64,000 bases of DNA from Guyanagaster necrorhizus (taxonomy: Eukaryota > Basidiomycota > Agaricomycetes > Agaricales > Physalacriaceae): positions 373,337 to 437,336 of the forward strand of contig NW_025064880.1 in NCBI RefSeq assembly GCF_019112545.1, in the 5' to 3' direction. Shown here piece by piece: positions 45,256 to 55,594 of the stretch. Position 1 is the first letter of the stretch. Each line of letters begins with the position of its first letter. The notes below the pieces were generated by a model that had not been told where the DNA came from, did no database searches, and saw only the letters and a program-made list of their open reading frames with translations. Made by a program: the position numbers and the translations under genes.

Positions 45256-46255
45256 ATGTCTGGAATCCAGACGTACGTCCCGAACAGCACGGCAGGCCTG
45301 AAACCGAAGCGACATCATGGTTATGCTGTATTTCTCTTCATTATGGGAACCCTCTTTCCACCGTTGGGTTCGTCATCAACATTGTTTGTAACTCATTGCA
45401 TATCCTGATGTTATTCTCTATCACAGCCGTGGCAGCGAGATTCGGTTTTGGAGGAGACTTTTGGCTGAATTTGCTGTTGACCATCTGCGGATATATTCCA
45501 GGTATGTTCTCCACCGTTGTTGAGTGATATGATAGTAATCGTGACAAGGTCATGGCCACAATTTTTACATTCAGGTTAGATTTTGCATCTCGCTCAAGTG
45601 TTGTCTCTAATTTGTGTCACAGAATATAAGAAATAACAAGAACCATCGTCGCACGCCAAAATGGGCTCAACGATATGGTCTTGTGGACACGTTCGAGATC
45701 CGTCGCAAGGAGCGCAAGTCCCAGTGGGCAGCTCGTTACAATGATCGTCTGCCCCAGTCAACCCTAGAGGGGCAGCCCTACGAGGAGGGTCAGGAGGCGG
45801 GATCCAGTATAGACCTACCTTCGGAAGATGGACGAGGACAAAGGCAAGTCAATGGAGATTTGTGGCGGCCGGAAGACGAAAACTATTACGTTGCTGCACA
45901 AGATGCCAATTTGGGCACAGCCTCCAGCGGGCGATGGCACTATCCTGCCAATTTTGAGAACACCGCTGTCTCCGCAAATTCCTCAAAACGAAGCAAGAAG
46001 AAGAAAGAGAAGAAGGATCGGTGGGCGAGGACAGAGGATGCATATTCTGTATCGGAGGAACGACAACGAAGGAAATCCAAAAAAAAGAAGGGCAAATCGT
46101 CTGCAGCTCCTGACGATAGCATGTATTCGCAAGATGGCTCTGTTGAGTTTCCTGAGGATGCAGAAGGTGGCCTGTACGGTGAGAGGGCGACAGAGACGGG
46201 GGATACTGGGCAGCCAAAGAAGACCGGGGACGATGTGTTCAGTCATGAGTTTTGA
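45256..46255 (+). CDS. Pmp3/UPF0057-domain membrane protein with a long charged tail
   Basis: Four exons (45256-45367, 45427-45501, 45549-45574, 45623-46255) encode 281 residues. Residues about 25-80 form the Pmp3 proteolipid domain: 'AVFLFIMGTLFPPLAVAARFGFGGDFWLNLLLTICGYIPGHGHNFYIQ', i.e. two membrane segments around a FPP...G.....N..LT..GY.PG pattern. Yeast Pmp3 is only 55 residues and affects plasma-membrane potential and salt tolerance. Here about 200 residues are added: 'RRTPKWAQRYGLVDT', then acidic, Tyr-rich and Lys-rich ('KRSKKKKEKKDRW', 'KKKKGKSS') low-complexity sequence, presumably cytosolic. Such long-tailed Pmp3 proteins occur in basidiomycetes. Function is inferred only from the domain. 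Confidence 0.85.
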
Positions 46256-46639
46256 ACGACATAATACGCACCCTGGGGACGGTACGAGTATCATACTTGA
46301 TACCATGCGGTTATTGATAGAATCTTAGTGAATCGGCTATTTATTTATTGGGTTACCTGCAAGGACTCATGTTTTTGTTTTCGATTAATACCAGCGTTTT
46401 TGCACAATCATTTTGTGCGTGCTTACATGGCAACATGACGACGCCTGCGGTATCACTGGCAGCATGTGAGAATCTTTATCTCTCGGCTGATCCTGCCTTG
46501 TTCTCATACCGCATGGACTGGAGGCCTTCTTCATCCATTTACGCCAATATATTCCGTATATATCTGACGACGGAACACGGTCCTGAGAAGTTTTCAAATG
46601 AGCTATCATCTCTTTAGGTGTTCTTTCAAAGCATCCACC
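46256..46639. other. Intergenic region before PNGase A
   Basis: 384 nt containing the 3' flank of the Pmp3-like gene and the presumed PNGase A promoter. An 89-codon open frame (46348-46617) has no recognisable features and I do not support it as a gene. Confidence 0.35.
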
Positions 46640-49047
46640 ATGATCTTCTCGTTACTTCTCGTATCCCTGACAGCCGTCGCTCGCGCTGCCGTTCTCGTGG
46701 ATTTTCAGGTTGCTCAGCCTGTCGTTGTACCCAGTAATGTAAAGCAATGCACGGTTCAAGTGCTCCGGTAAGTCTGCTGTCTCTTATCTTCTACACTGGT
46801 CTTACATATGGCATATTCAGACGCGATTTCGCGTTTTCTTTTGGCGAGTTAGTGGCTTTACAATCTTATTCATGGGGCGTAGTTAACGACAGCAACTACA
46901 AGCGCTGAAGTTGTGGAGCTAGTGTATGTGTTTTGTTGGATGATGTGCCAGCTCACTCGCTGATGAACGTAGGCCTCCCACGGACTGTGGTTCCGTTGGG
47001 TCTTGGTCGGCTATAACTCTGAATCTGACGGTAACTTCCAATGGAACTCAATTCGACCGACTCGGTATTTTTACGTTCCAAAATGTTGAGAGTGAGGTGC
47101 AACTCTAATGTGGCGTTTGCATGACTGACCTTTGGTTTCCATATAGTCTGGAGGACGTCTACGCCAGAGCCTACTCCAGGCGACGGAATCATTTGGACTT
47201 ACATCAAGGACGTTTCGCAGTACATGCCGCTATTCGAGACGGCTGGCACTTTCATTTTCCAGTTAGATAACCTCATTGAGGCGGGTTTGGATGGTATATA
47301 TTCATGCACGTAGGCTTAATTCGTCTGGGTTATTTGATGTTGACACGGTTGTTAATTAGCTGTGGTCCACGCAACCTATTATGACTCTTCTAATCAGCAT
47401 CCTCCGGCCGACAAAGCTGACTTGATTGTACCTCTCTCTACGCTAGCCAACGACACTGGAAATGACGCTTCAGTGCCACCCGGCTTCTCGGTACGCGGCC
47501 AAGGTAGTTTTCATGAATTCATTCCGATGATTAGAATAGTTGAACATCACTCTCCCTATCAACACCGTGGAAATATATGCTGAACTATTTGCGTCCGGTA
47601 ACGCCCAAGAGGAATTCTGGGTGATAATTTTATTTCTGTCGCCTGGCCATCAACGCATCTAACTCATACACAGTACACCAATGCCGCCGACAATTTTATC
47701 TCTAGTCTCCCTGATGGCACCACATTTGGCCAAGGGCCTTTCCGTGAAGTTCGTTTACTTATCGATGACCAGGTAGCCGGCGTCGCATTCCCGTATCCTG
47801 TCATCTTTACTGGTGGTATCTTACCGTCGTTCTGGAGGTGAGTGGATCTACTCTCCAAGCTGTTTTTTTTTTTTTCGTTAGAGCGCGTCCGCAGACCAAT
47901 CACCGCATATGGCGCCTTGGACCTTCCCACTTACTTCCTTGATGTAACTCCATTTGCACCCTTGCTTTCAGATGGGTAGGTCTATCTCGTGCTGTGGTAA
48001 AATAGGAGATTCACTCTGAAGGGCCAGTAATCCTCATAACTTTACCATCGACGTTCCGTCTGCGGAAGCAGACCATACCATAAACCAGAACTGGTTTGTT
48101 TCGGGACTGCTGCAGGTCATTACGGATTCCTCATCGGGGCGGACTACTGGCAACATTACTAAATATGCTGTCGAGCCATTCGCAGCGACGTCTGTTAGGG
48201 GAAGTGCATCCGAGTCAGAATTCGACGTCGAAATCATTGTTCAGGCCACGCGGAGTGTGCACATCGAGGCCGATGTCATAAGCGGGAGTGGCAAAGCTAC
48301 CCACGTTGTTTGGACCCAAGATATGAGCTATTCTAACTTCCAAAGTTACACAAACGAGGCATTGACTCAGGTGGGCGTGTGATCATCAGTTTATAACTGC
48401 CTTGCTCACTCTGTCCGAAATTACGATGGTCTTAGTTTGTAAAACAAACAGCTACGGGAGACATAAGTTCCACCCACAATGGTGTTTCTGTTGTTGCTGA
48501 TTCGTTCTCTTATGTATGCAAAGACAATTCATTCCTCGTGATGTCTGTGCTCAAGTCCTTGAACAGCCTCTTGAGCTTAATATCACTTTTCTGACTCCTG
48601 AATTTACCAGCTGTAGGTATTAACAGTCCTCTAGTTGTTTACTGACTCAGGCGCACTCCAGGGACCTCTGAGGTCGATCATTCGTACGATCGGACGGTAC
48701 AAGCGAGCCCCCTGGTATTAGGGACTACGATCCATAATCATCAGATAACTAGTACGTCCTCGACGTCCATTCAGTGATTTTGACTCATACCTCTATGCGC
48801 AACAGCTGGCTTTTTCCAAACAGCTTCGACTGGCAATACTGGCAATGGAACAAGCAACAACACGTTTACTTATAGTGACACTGCCGGGAACACATATCAG
48901 AGGATCGTGGATGCGGCGCTCAATAATATCACTTTTGACAGAGAAAGTGGAAGTCTTGCACCTGCTAATACTCCAGTGTTAGTGCAGGCGTTGCAAGCTA
49001 ATGACGGAATGTTTGCTCCTGCGCGTTTGCCTGGGAATAGTGCATGA
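46640..49047 (+). CDS. Secreted peptide-N4-(N-acetyl-beta-glucosaminyl)asparagine amidase A (PNGase A family)
   Basis: A multi-exon gene beginning with a signal peptide (MIFSLLLVSLTAVARA). The mature start 'VLVDFQVAQPVVVP' and the blocks 'CTVQVL', 'PTDCGSVGSWSAITLNLTVTSNGTQFDRLGIFTFQNVESEVWRTSTPEPT' and 'GIIWTYIKDVSQYMPLF' are characteristic of the PNGase A family. Further signatures are 'EIYAELFASGNAQEEFWYTN' and 'GPFREVRLLIDDQVAG'. Introns include about 47493-47545 and 47622-47674. Plant PNGase A removes N-glycans from denatured glycopeptides, including core alpha-1,3-fucosylated ones, at acid pH. This fungal protein is probably secreted or in the secretory pathway, consistent with its many N-x-S/T sites. 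The catalytic residues were not assigned by eye. Confidence 0.85.
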
Positions 49048-49180
49048 CGAGCAGTAGTAATAGTTCATAAGTATGGGATACTTTAGTCGCAAATTGAGCT
49101 TTCTGTTTATTCGGCTGTGTCGGCCCGGATACGGTCAATGAGCATCAACTCGTACCCGATCGATCTTGACGAAAGCTATC

Positions 49181-50494
49181 ATGTCCATGACAGAGGTGCG
49201 ATTTTTAGAACCCGTTGCCTTTTCTTTCACTGTATTCTTGTAGCTATCACAGCCAAAGGCAAAGCGTAGAGGCACCAAACGAACGAATGTAGCTTTCTCC
49301 GACGACGACGACGAATCGGATGGTCGCGCTCGGGATCATCCTCATTCCCCCAAGAGGGCCCGTATACACAGCACTGAACCGGATACCGCCACAGACCATC
49401 ACTCACGTCAACATTCTCTGGAGCCTTCGCCAAACGTCGGTCAGTCAGATGCAGTTGCGACGAAGAAACCTAGGAAAAGGAGGCCAAGTACCCGATTTGT
49501 TGACGAGGACGATGATTATGATGTCAACGTCGAGGATGATACTGATGACCTCTCCAAGGCATCTGTTGCTATCCCAGATGGCTTTCACGATGACAACGAA
49601 GACTTCATTGATGATGACGAGGAAGCGCCCATGAAAGGGAGTAAGAAGGGAAAGATGAAGGGTGTAAAAGCGGCTGGGAAAGGCAGAGGTAAAATCAAAG
49701 CCAAGTCAGAGGTGAAAGAGACCAAGATGAAAGACGAGCGAAAAAGCATTTCGAAACCGATACCATCCGATACCCAACCTCCTTCCTCGAAACGGCCCAA
49801 GATTCAAGATACGGGCGATGCACCTAGCGGCGATAGCGCTGCCTCTCAGCTCATGAAGGATGATCATCCTACACAGGTGCCGAAGAAGAAACTTCCTACG
49901 ATTAAGAAGAACAGGGAACCAGGTCCTTCCACTCCGTTAGTGGCCAAGTCTGTGCCTTCAGCACCGACAGTTCCCAAGGACGACTTTTCTTTGACCAATA
50001 CTCTCACATCGGTTTCTAGAAAGCCGCCCCTCGTGAGTGGGGGTGACTTGGATTTGAGCAACAGTTCAGTATATTCGTCTCTGTTCAAGGTGAGTATCAG
50101 TAATCGCAGTCAAGGTATCATCGTAATTTTTTTCCCAGCCTGCCGCTAACACGCCGCGCACTTCCTCGAATCGAGATGCTGAAAGACGGAAAGAGCTGAA
50201 TAAACTGAGAGAGGAAGCTAGGACGAAGCGTGAACTAGAAGCAGTGAGTTCTTGTTACATGTCATTGTTGTCTTTTCGGTCTCAAATAATGTATAGAATT
50301 GTCACTTTAATTTGCAAGGTGACATGGAGAAGATATTACGATTTGAAGACCGATTACGGTCTATCAGAAGCCCCACCGTGTACCCAAACGTACTAGGCGC
50401 TAAATGGAAAGAACAGTGGGAACGGGACAAACGGCATCGCGTCCAGACGACATCCAGGGACGTGGGTGATAGCCGCGAGGAAGGTGAAATGTGA
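49181..50494 (+). CDS. Lysine-rich nuclear protein, unknown function
   Basis: Four exons (49181-49195, 49244-50089, 50139-50243, 50297-50494) encode 387 residues. The first exon is only 15 nt (MSMTE). The protein is charged and low-complexity: 'KAKRRGTKRTNVAFSDDDDESDG', 'KKPRKRRPSTRFVDEDDDYD', and a Lys/Gly-rich 'KKGKMKGVKAAGKGRGK'. The end is better ordered, with 'RDAERRKELNKLREEARTKRELEA' (helix) and 'GDMEKILRFEDRLRSIRSPTVYPNVLGAKWKEQWERDK'. Several basic clusters suggest nuclear location. I do not recognise the family; the ordered C-terminal 80 residues are the part most likely to be conserved. All joins are in phase and the lengths sum correctly. Confidence 0.75.
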
Positions 50495-51040
50495 AGATCA
50501 TTTAAGTATGTTACTCCGCCACAACTTAATGCACTAATATCTCTGGGAGCTTGCACGTACTCTGAGGGTCAATCGCGTACGGCAGAGGGCCCAACTTGCC
50601 CGTGTCCGCGGGTAGGTGCAGCCGTTAGACTTTCAAACTTTGCGAGCACGTCTTCCCAACCTCACTGCAGTAATATCATAGATATGTGCCTTACTTGACC
50701 TCTACAATTACAATCAGTGCCTAAGCAAGCTAAAGCACTGGAAAATGATAATAAAAAGGACAATTTCTGGTCCGTAATTTGGGTGACAGCAGTCCTGCAC
50801 TTATTAGGAAAAGCTCTAGAATCAGCGTCCTCAATGCTCTTGTCGGTGGAACACCTTTTAAAAGTGTTTCGCGAGTATACGGACTTCGTGACGTTCGTGA
50901 TCTAACTGTAGCCAAGGTAGTCGGTGGGACTCGCGCGGACTAGAGAAGAAACAATAACTGAATTACATCCGGAAGGGGAAGAAGATACTCACTCCCGTTC
51001 ATTTATTTAACAAGGAAATGGAAAGGCACAGACACACATA
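50495..51040. other. Intergenic region, no supported gene
   Basis: 546 nt between the convergent lysine-rich protein and GCIP-domain genes. Only 60-residue open frames without motifs occur (for example 50717-50905 plus and 50730-50915 minus). Confidence 0.4.
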
Positions 51041-52242
51041 TCAAGTCTCCGAATTGGCTGATAGGCATTGCGATAGGTTCTGCGAGGTTTTTTGTATTTG
51101 TGCAAAACAAGTCTTATACCACTTGGTGAGAGTCGAAGTCGGAGCCTTGTCGATGACGTTGAGAGCATCAAACTGCGCTTGTAGTGTTCGGCCATCAACG
51201 ACAGCGTCGAGCGATGACTTGAGACGATCGACGCTTTCTTGGAAGTTATTCAATTCGGCAGCTATTGCAGACAGATCTTGGGGAGGATAGAAGGAAGAGA
51301 TAAGGTCGTCCGAGGCCGACAACAGGGCTGATGAACATGGTGCAAGTTTGTCGAGATCTGAGTTCGGAAGGGCCGACGAAGGTGATGGCGATAAAAAGTC
51401 CTGCAAAATTCGTTTGTGTAACAACGTTGATAGACGGATGATGGCGTAAACCTTATTGAACTTTCAGTCAATAGGTGCAAAGCAATAATTGGAAGAGTAA
51501 CCTGTTTTGCCCGTTCAAGCTCCTGTTCATCGAGGCACTTGACAGAGCCTAGACCCAATTCATCCCATTCATCGTCCTCGCCATCCTCACCATCATCCGC
51601 GTCATATTCAATCATATCACTGAGCTCCTTCAAACCATCATCCAAGGGCCCACTGTCCCGCTGCCATTTTTTTCGAACAGCAGAGAGATTGTCAACCGAC
51701 AAGCCATCTCTGGATGACGAGCGTGCTTTATCAATCAAATGGTGGATTTCACCGGTTTTAACGAGGTAATCATCTCCCGATTCAAGAACGCGCGTTTCGG
51801 ACACGTCAAAAATAACAAGGAGAGATTTAACTGACTTGATGATATCTCTACAGATGTTATTGAATTCCTGGACAAGAGTGGCCCCGTGAATTTTGGGCAG
51901 CAACATATCTGTACAGTGCGCAAGCGCGGAGATGTGATTTGACATGTCCTTTAGCGGCGAGAGTGCTGCACCATACGTGAAAGCTTTGGGCTTCATAGCC
52001 AGTGAAATTTTGGTTGTAGATCCATAGATCAGGAGTAATAAAGACAGAAAGTCTTGACGAATAACCGCCAGTTCCGCCGGAGGGATATCCTCTGCCTGCG
52101 AGGACTGGGAGAGGAAATCCAGAGCAGCATCGCAAGTCTCTATGGCCTTCTTGATGGAAGACATCGCTATAAAGAAGGATGAATTTCCTTTCATTCCTTG
52201 ACACAAAAATTACTGACCTCGTTGCTGATCCTTCAGTGCCAT
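51041..52242 (-). CDS. GCIP / cyclin-D1-binding-like domain protein
   Basis: Three exons (52242-52218, 52166-51502, 51451-51041) encode 366 residues, almost entirely helical. Features fit the Grap2/cyclin-D-interacting (GCIP, CCNDBP1) family: an N-terminal helical bundle with 'GSTTKISLAMKPKAFTYGAALSPLKDMSNHISALAHC', a middle acidic hinge 'EYDADDGEDGEDDEWDELG', and a C-terminal bundle with 'KRILQDFL', 'LDKLAPCSSALLSASDDLISSFYPPQD' and 'ALNVID'. In mammals CCNDBP1 binds cyclin D1 and bHLH partners; in fungi the role is unknown. The start codon is only 87 nt from that of YME1 on the opposite strand. Confidence 0.8.
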
Positions 52243-52329
52243 GGCAAGCGGGAGAAAGAATCCGTGGGTGATCACGTGCCTGCCGACATTTTTTCGGTCT
52301 GGCGGAATTACGCGCGTTCAAGCCCGGGT
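52243..52329. promoter_or_regulatory. 87-nt bidirectional promoter with a CACGTG
   Basis: Only 87 nt separate the ATG codons of the GCIP-domain gene and YME1. A CACGTG palindrome at 52273-52278 sits within it, 36 nt from one start codon and 57 nt from the other when measured to the first base of the site and from its last base. Both leaders must be very short or overlap. Confidence 0.5.
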
Positions 52330-55300
52330 ATGCTGCGACCACCACAGGTGAGTCCATTTTCACCATTGCCAACCATTTACTGAGCATTTTTCGCAGCTGC
52401 AGAGCCCTTTGCGGCTCGTAGCATACTCCCACTTTCCTCTACCAGCTCAAATATGTATACGGCGTCCGTTGGGTCTAACAACGAGGACACTGCTCACCGC
52501 CTCTCTGGCGTCCAGGAGACCCTCTTTTCCTTCATTCACCTTGAATATCATTGCGAAATCTCGAAATGTCTCTCTGGGTTCAATTTTCAATCGATTCAAA
52601 GGCTCGCCAGCACCGTCGCCTACCGTCGTAGCTCATGTCACGAAGCTTGAGGCGGAGGCAAACGTGTACCCTCACGATGTCGGAAAGCAGCTGGCGCTTT
52701 TTGACGCTTTGTTGGAGACGAAGCTCAGGTCTTCCTATGAGCTTATTCTCAATCGTTGGGAACGAATGTGTGAATTTGTGCGTCTGCCTGTCCTCTCACT
52801 TTAATACACATCTAACAACTTCCTAGGACCCTACATCTCCCCTTCTCCGGTCGGAAGAAGCATTTCAGATTTATTTGACGTGTTTGATAAATACGGGCCA
52901 GCAGAATTCAGTCTACTCAGCCGCTCGTCGCCGAGATTCTCTTTTGGCGTCTTTACCCGCCGTAGTGAATCACCAGGCTCCTACGCCTCAGGAGCAGCCA
53001 AATGCAACCATTGCGCCTGAAACTGGTGTTTCTGAATCACACGCGACCTCATCACCGGAACCTAACCCTCCGCTCCCAATTACGCCCAAATCTAGCCAGG
53101 ACATCGCCAAAGCCGTTCTTTCAACGCATGCAACGTCTTCATCTTCACCTCTCTTGTCGAATGTGGACCCCGCAAAGCTGGCCTCCGCTTTTGAGGCTAT
53201 CGGCCCCGTTCAAGTCACCATCGTCGAACGTATGTTGGTTTTGAGTGCGATTAATCCATATCCTCATATCCATTAGGTAAAAGTGCATGGATACCTCGGC
53301 TAGCTCGCTTTATCGCTGTCCTCTTGGTGTCCTCCTTCTGTATGTGACATCCATCCCCACGTAAGGCAGTTCCTAACGTATGATTCTTATTATATAGTTT
53401 TCCTGGTTATACTGTCGGTCTTCTTCGAGAACACGGGGATTATCAAGAATGGTCCTCGAACGGCCCAGTATCAACCGTCTCAGGAAAGTACTGTGAAATT
53501 CAGTGACGTTCATGGCGTAGATGAGGTTAAAGAGGCTAGTGGTTCTTTTCTCCTATGCTTATTTGACAGTCAATGGAGGTACCCGACATATAGGAATTGC
53601 AAGATGTCGTTGAATTCCTCAAGGACCCAGAGTCCTTTGCAACACTCGGAGGAAAGTTACCAAAGGGTGTTTTGCTTACTGGGTCGGTGTTCTTTCGCAA
53701 GGCGATTAGGATTCCATATTCATTTTACTAGATCCCCCGGAACTGGAAAGACAATGCTTGCGCGCGCAGTTGCAGGAGAAGCCGGCGTTCCATTCTTCTT
53801 TGCCTCGGGGTGAGTTGGCCGACCATTCGCCGAGACTCGCTCAGTAACAGAACTCCCAAAGATCCGATTTTGAGGAAATGTTTGTCGGTGTAGGTGCTAA
53901 GCGTGTTCGGGATCTGTTCGCGGCAGCTCGTAAGAAAGAACCTGCCATTATATTTATCGACGAACTCGACGCGGTTGGTGGGAAGCGGAATGCAAGAGAC
54001 CAGCAGTATATGAAGCAAACACTCAACCAGCTTCTTGTGGAAATGGACGGATTCCAGCAGAGTCAAGGCGTTATTGTTATAGCCGCTACCAACTTTCCTC
54101 AGAGTCTCGATCCGTAGGTGATTCGGTCACCCGTGTAAACATACTTATACTTATCTTCGCAGAGCCCTCGTAAGACCTGGACGATTCGATAGACATATCG
54201 CTGTACCACTTCCCGACATTCGTGGACGTGCACAGATTCTCCAACACCACATGCGAAATGTGTCCACAGCCAAAGGCAACCGTCTATAGAACAAGTTGCC
54301 GTGATTTGGCTAATCAATCTAATCTTTCAGATGCTGATCCCAAAGTTCTTGCTCGCGGAACGCCAGGCTTTTCTGGTGCTGATCTACAAAATATGGTAAA
54401 GTGAGGATCATGTGCTCGTTCGCCAATGACATGGACTAAAATGGATTTTGTTAGTCAAGCTGCCATTCAGGCTGCCAAAGAACGGGCCAAAGAAGTGACT
54501 CTGAGCCACTTCGAATGGGCTAAGGTCTTATCATTCATTCATTACCGGCATAGAATCTAAATTTGGTGACAACAACAGGACCGTATTCTCATGGGCGCGG
54601 AACGAAAGAGTCAATACATTGCTGAAAAGGACAAACTTGCCACGGCATATCATGAGGTCGGTCCCACTAACCTACAAACTTGCCGCTGATTTCTCACGTT
54701 TATAAACTCGTAGGGCGGGCATGCCCTTGTCGCACTGTATACGGAAGGTGCAATGCCTCTTCATAAGGTTACTTGCGTGCCTCGGGGACATGCCCTAGGC
54801 TATGTAGGCTTGGCTGCTATTTATCTAGTGAGGCGAAAACTGATGCGTATATACCTAGACATCTATGCTTCCGGAGAATGATAGGACTTCTATCACTCTG
54901 AAGGAATACCTTGCATCCATAGATGTCTCCATGGGAGGTAGAGTCGCTGAATCGCTTAGTATGGAGTTCATATATTGGCCGTACAGATGAATCTGATTTC
55001 TCCTGCAGTTTACGGGCCTGAAAACGTTACTAGTGGAGCTAGTTCGGATATCCAAAACGCTACCTCAATAGCACAGTCTATGGTTAAGGTACGCTCCGTT
55101 TCTCGTTCATTTACGGAAAGACTCAGAGATTGAAAGCGTTGGGGCTTTTCTAAACTTGGTCCGGTCTATTTCAATGATAAGGAGACAAGCCCTGCTCGGA
55201 TGCAACAAATTGAGGATGAAGTGACAAAGTAAGTTTTCGCCCCGAAATACCTACCATATGGAAAACGAGGGCATATGGTGCTATCAGGCCAAGCCGAGAC

Positions 55301-55594
55301 TGTGCGGGCACTGATCTTTATACATTCTAGTATCATCAAGACCGGGGAGGCTCGAGTCGTCGCACTTCTTCAGGCCAAAATTGATGAGCTTCACAAGGTA
55401 AGCGAGTATATACCATTGTCAACGTGTGCGTCTCTTTACGAGTGTCCCAGCTCGCCCATGCTCTCGTTGAACACGAGACTCTAGACTCCCAGCAGGTGAG
55501 GAAGGTTGTGAAAGGAGAATCAATACGGAACATCGATGAGGTACTGGAGAAGGAGCTTGATGGTTTAAGGAAAGGGAAAGAAGAATCCAAATAA
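52330..55594 (+). CDS. YME1: Mitochondrial i-AAA protease (YME1/FtsH family)
   Basis: Eighteen exons sum to 775 codons (first 52330-52347, last 55451-55594). An Arg-rich presequence is followed by an N-terminal helical domain. One membrane segment is at '[21 protein letters not shown]'. The AAA module has '[24 protein letters not shown]', Walker A GSPGTGKT, Walker B '[14 protein letters not shown]' and second-region-of-homology '[20 protein letters not shown]'. The zinc-protease motif is HEGGH ('[21 protein letters not shown]'), with the third ligand region '[23 protein letters not shown]'. '[17 protein letters not shown]' is shared with yeast Yme1. It degrades inner-membrane and intermembrane-space proteins. 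Two introns (53535-53593, 54276-54330) appear to use GC donors. Confidence 0.94.

Noticed and set aside
46348..46617. 89-codon ORF before PNGase A
   Set aside because: No recognisable domain, no splice logic and it overlaps the expected promoter.
50717..50915. Overlapping 60-residue ORFs on both strands
   Set aside because: No homology recognised, and short open frames of this size are expected by chance.
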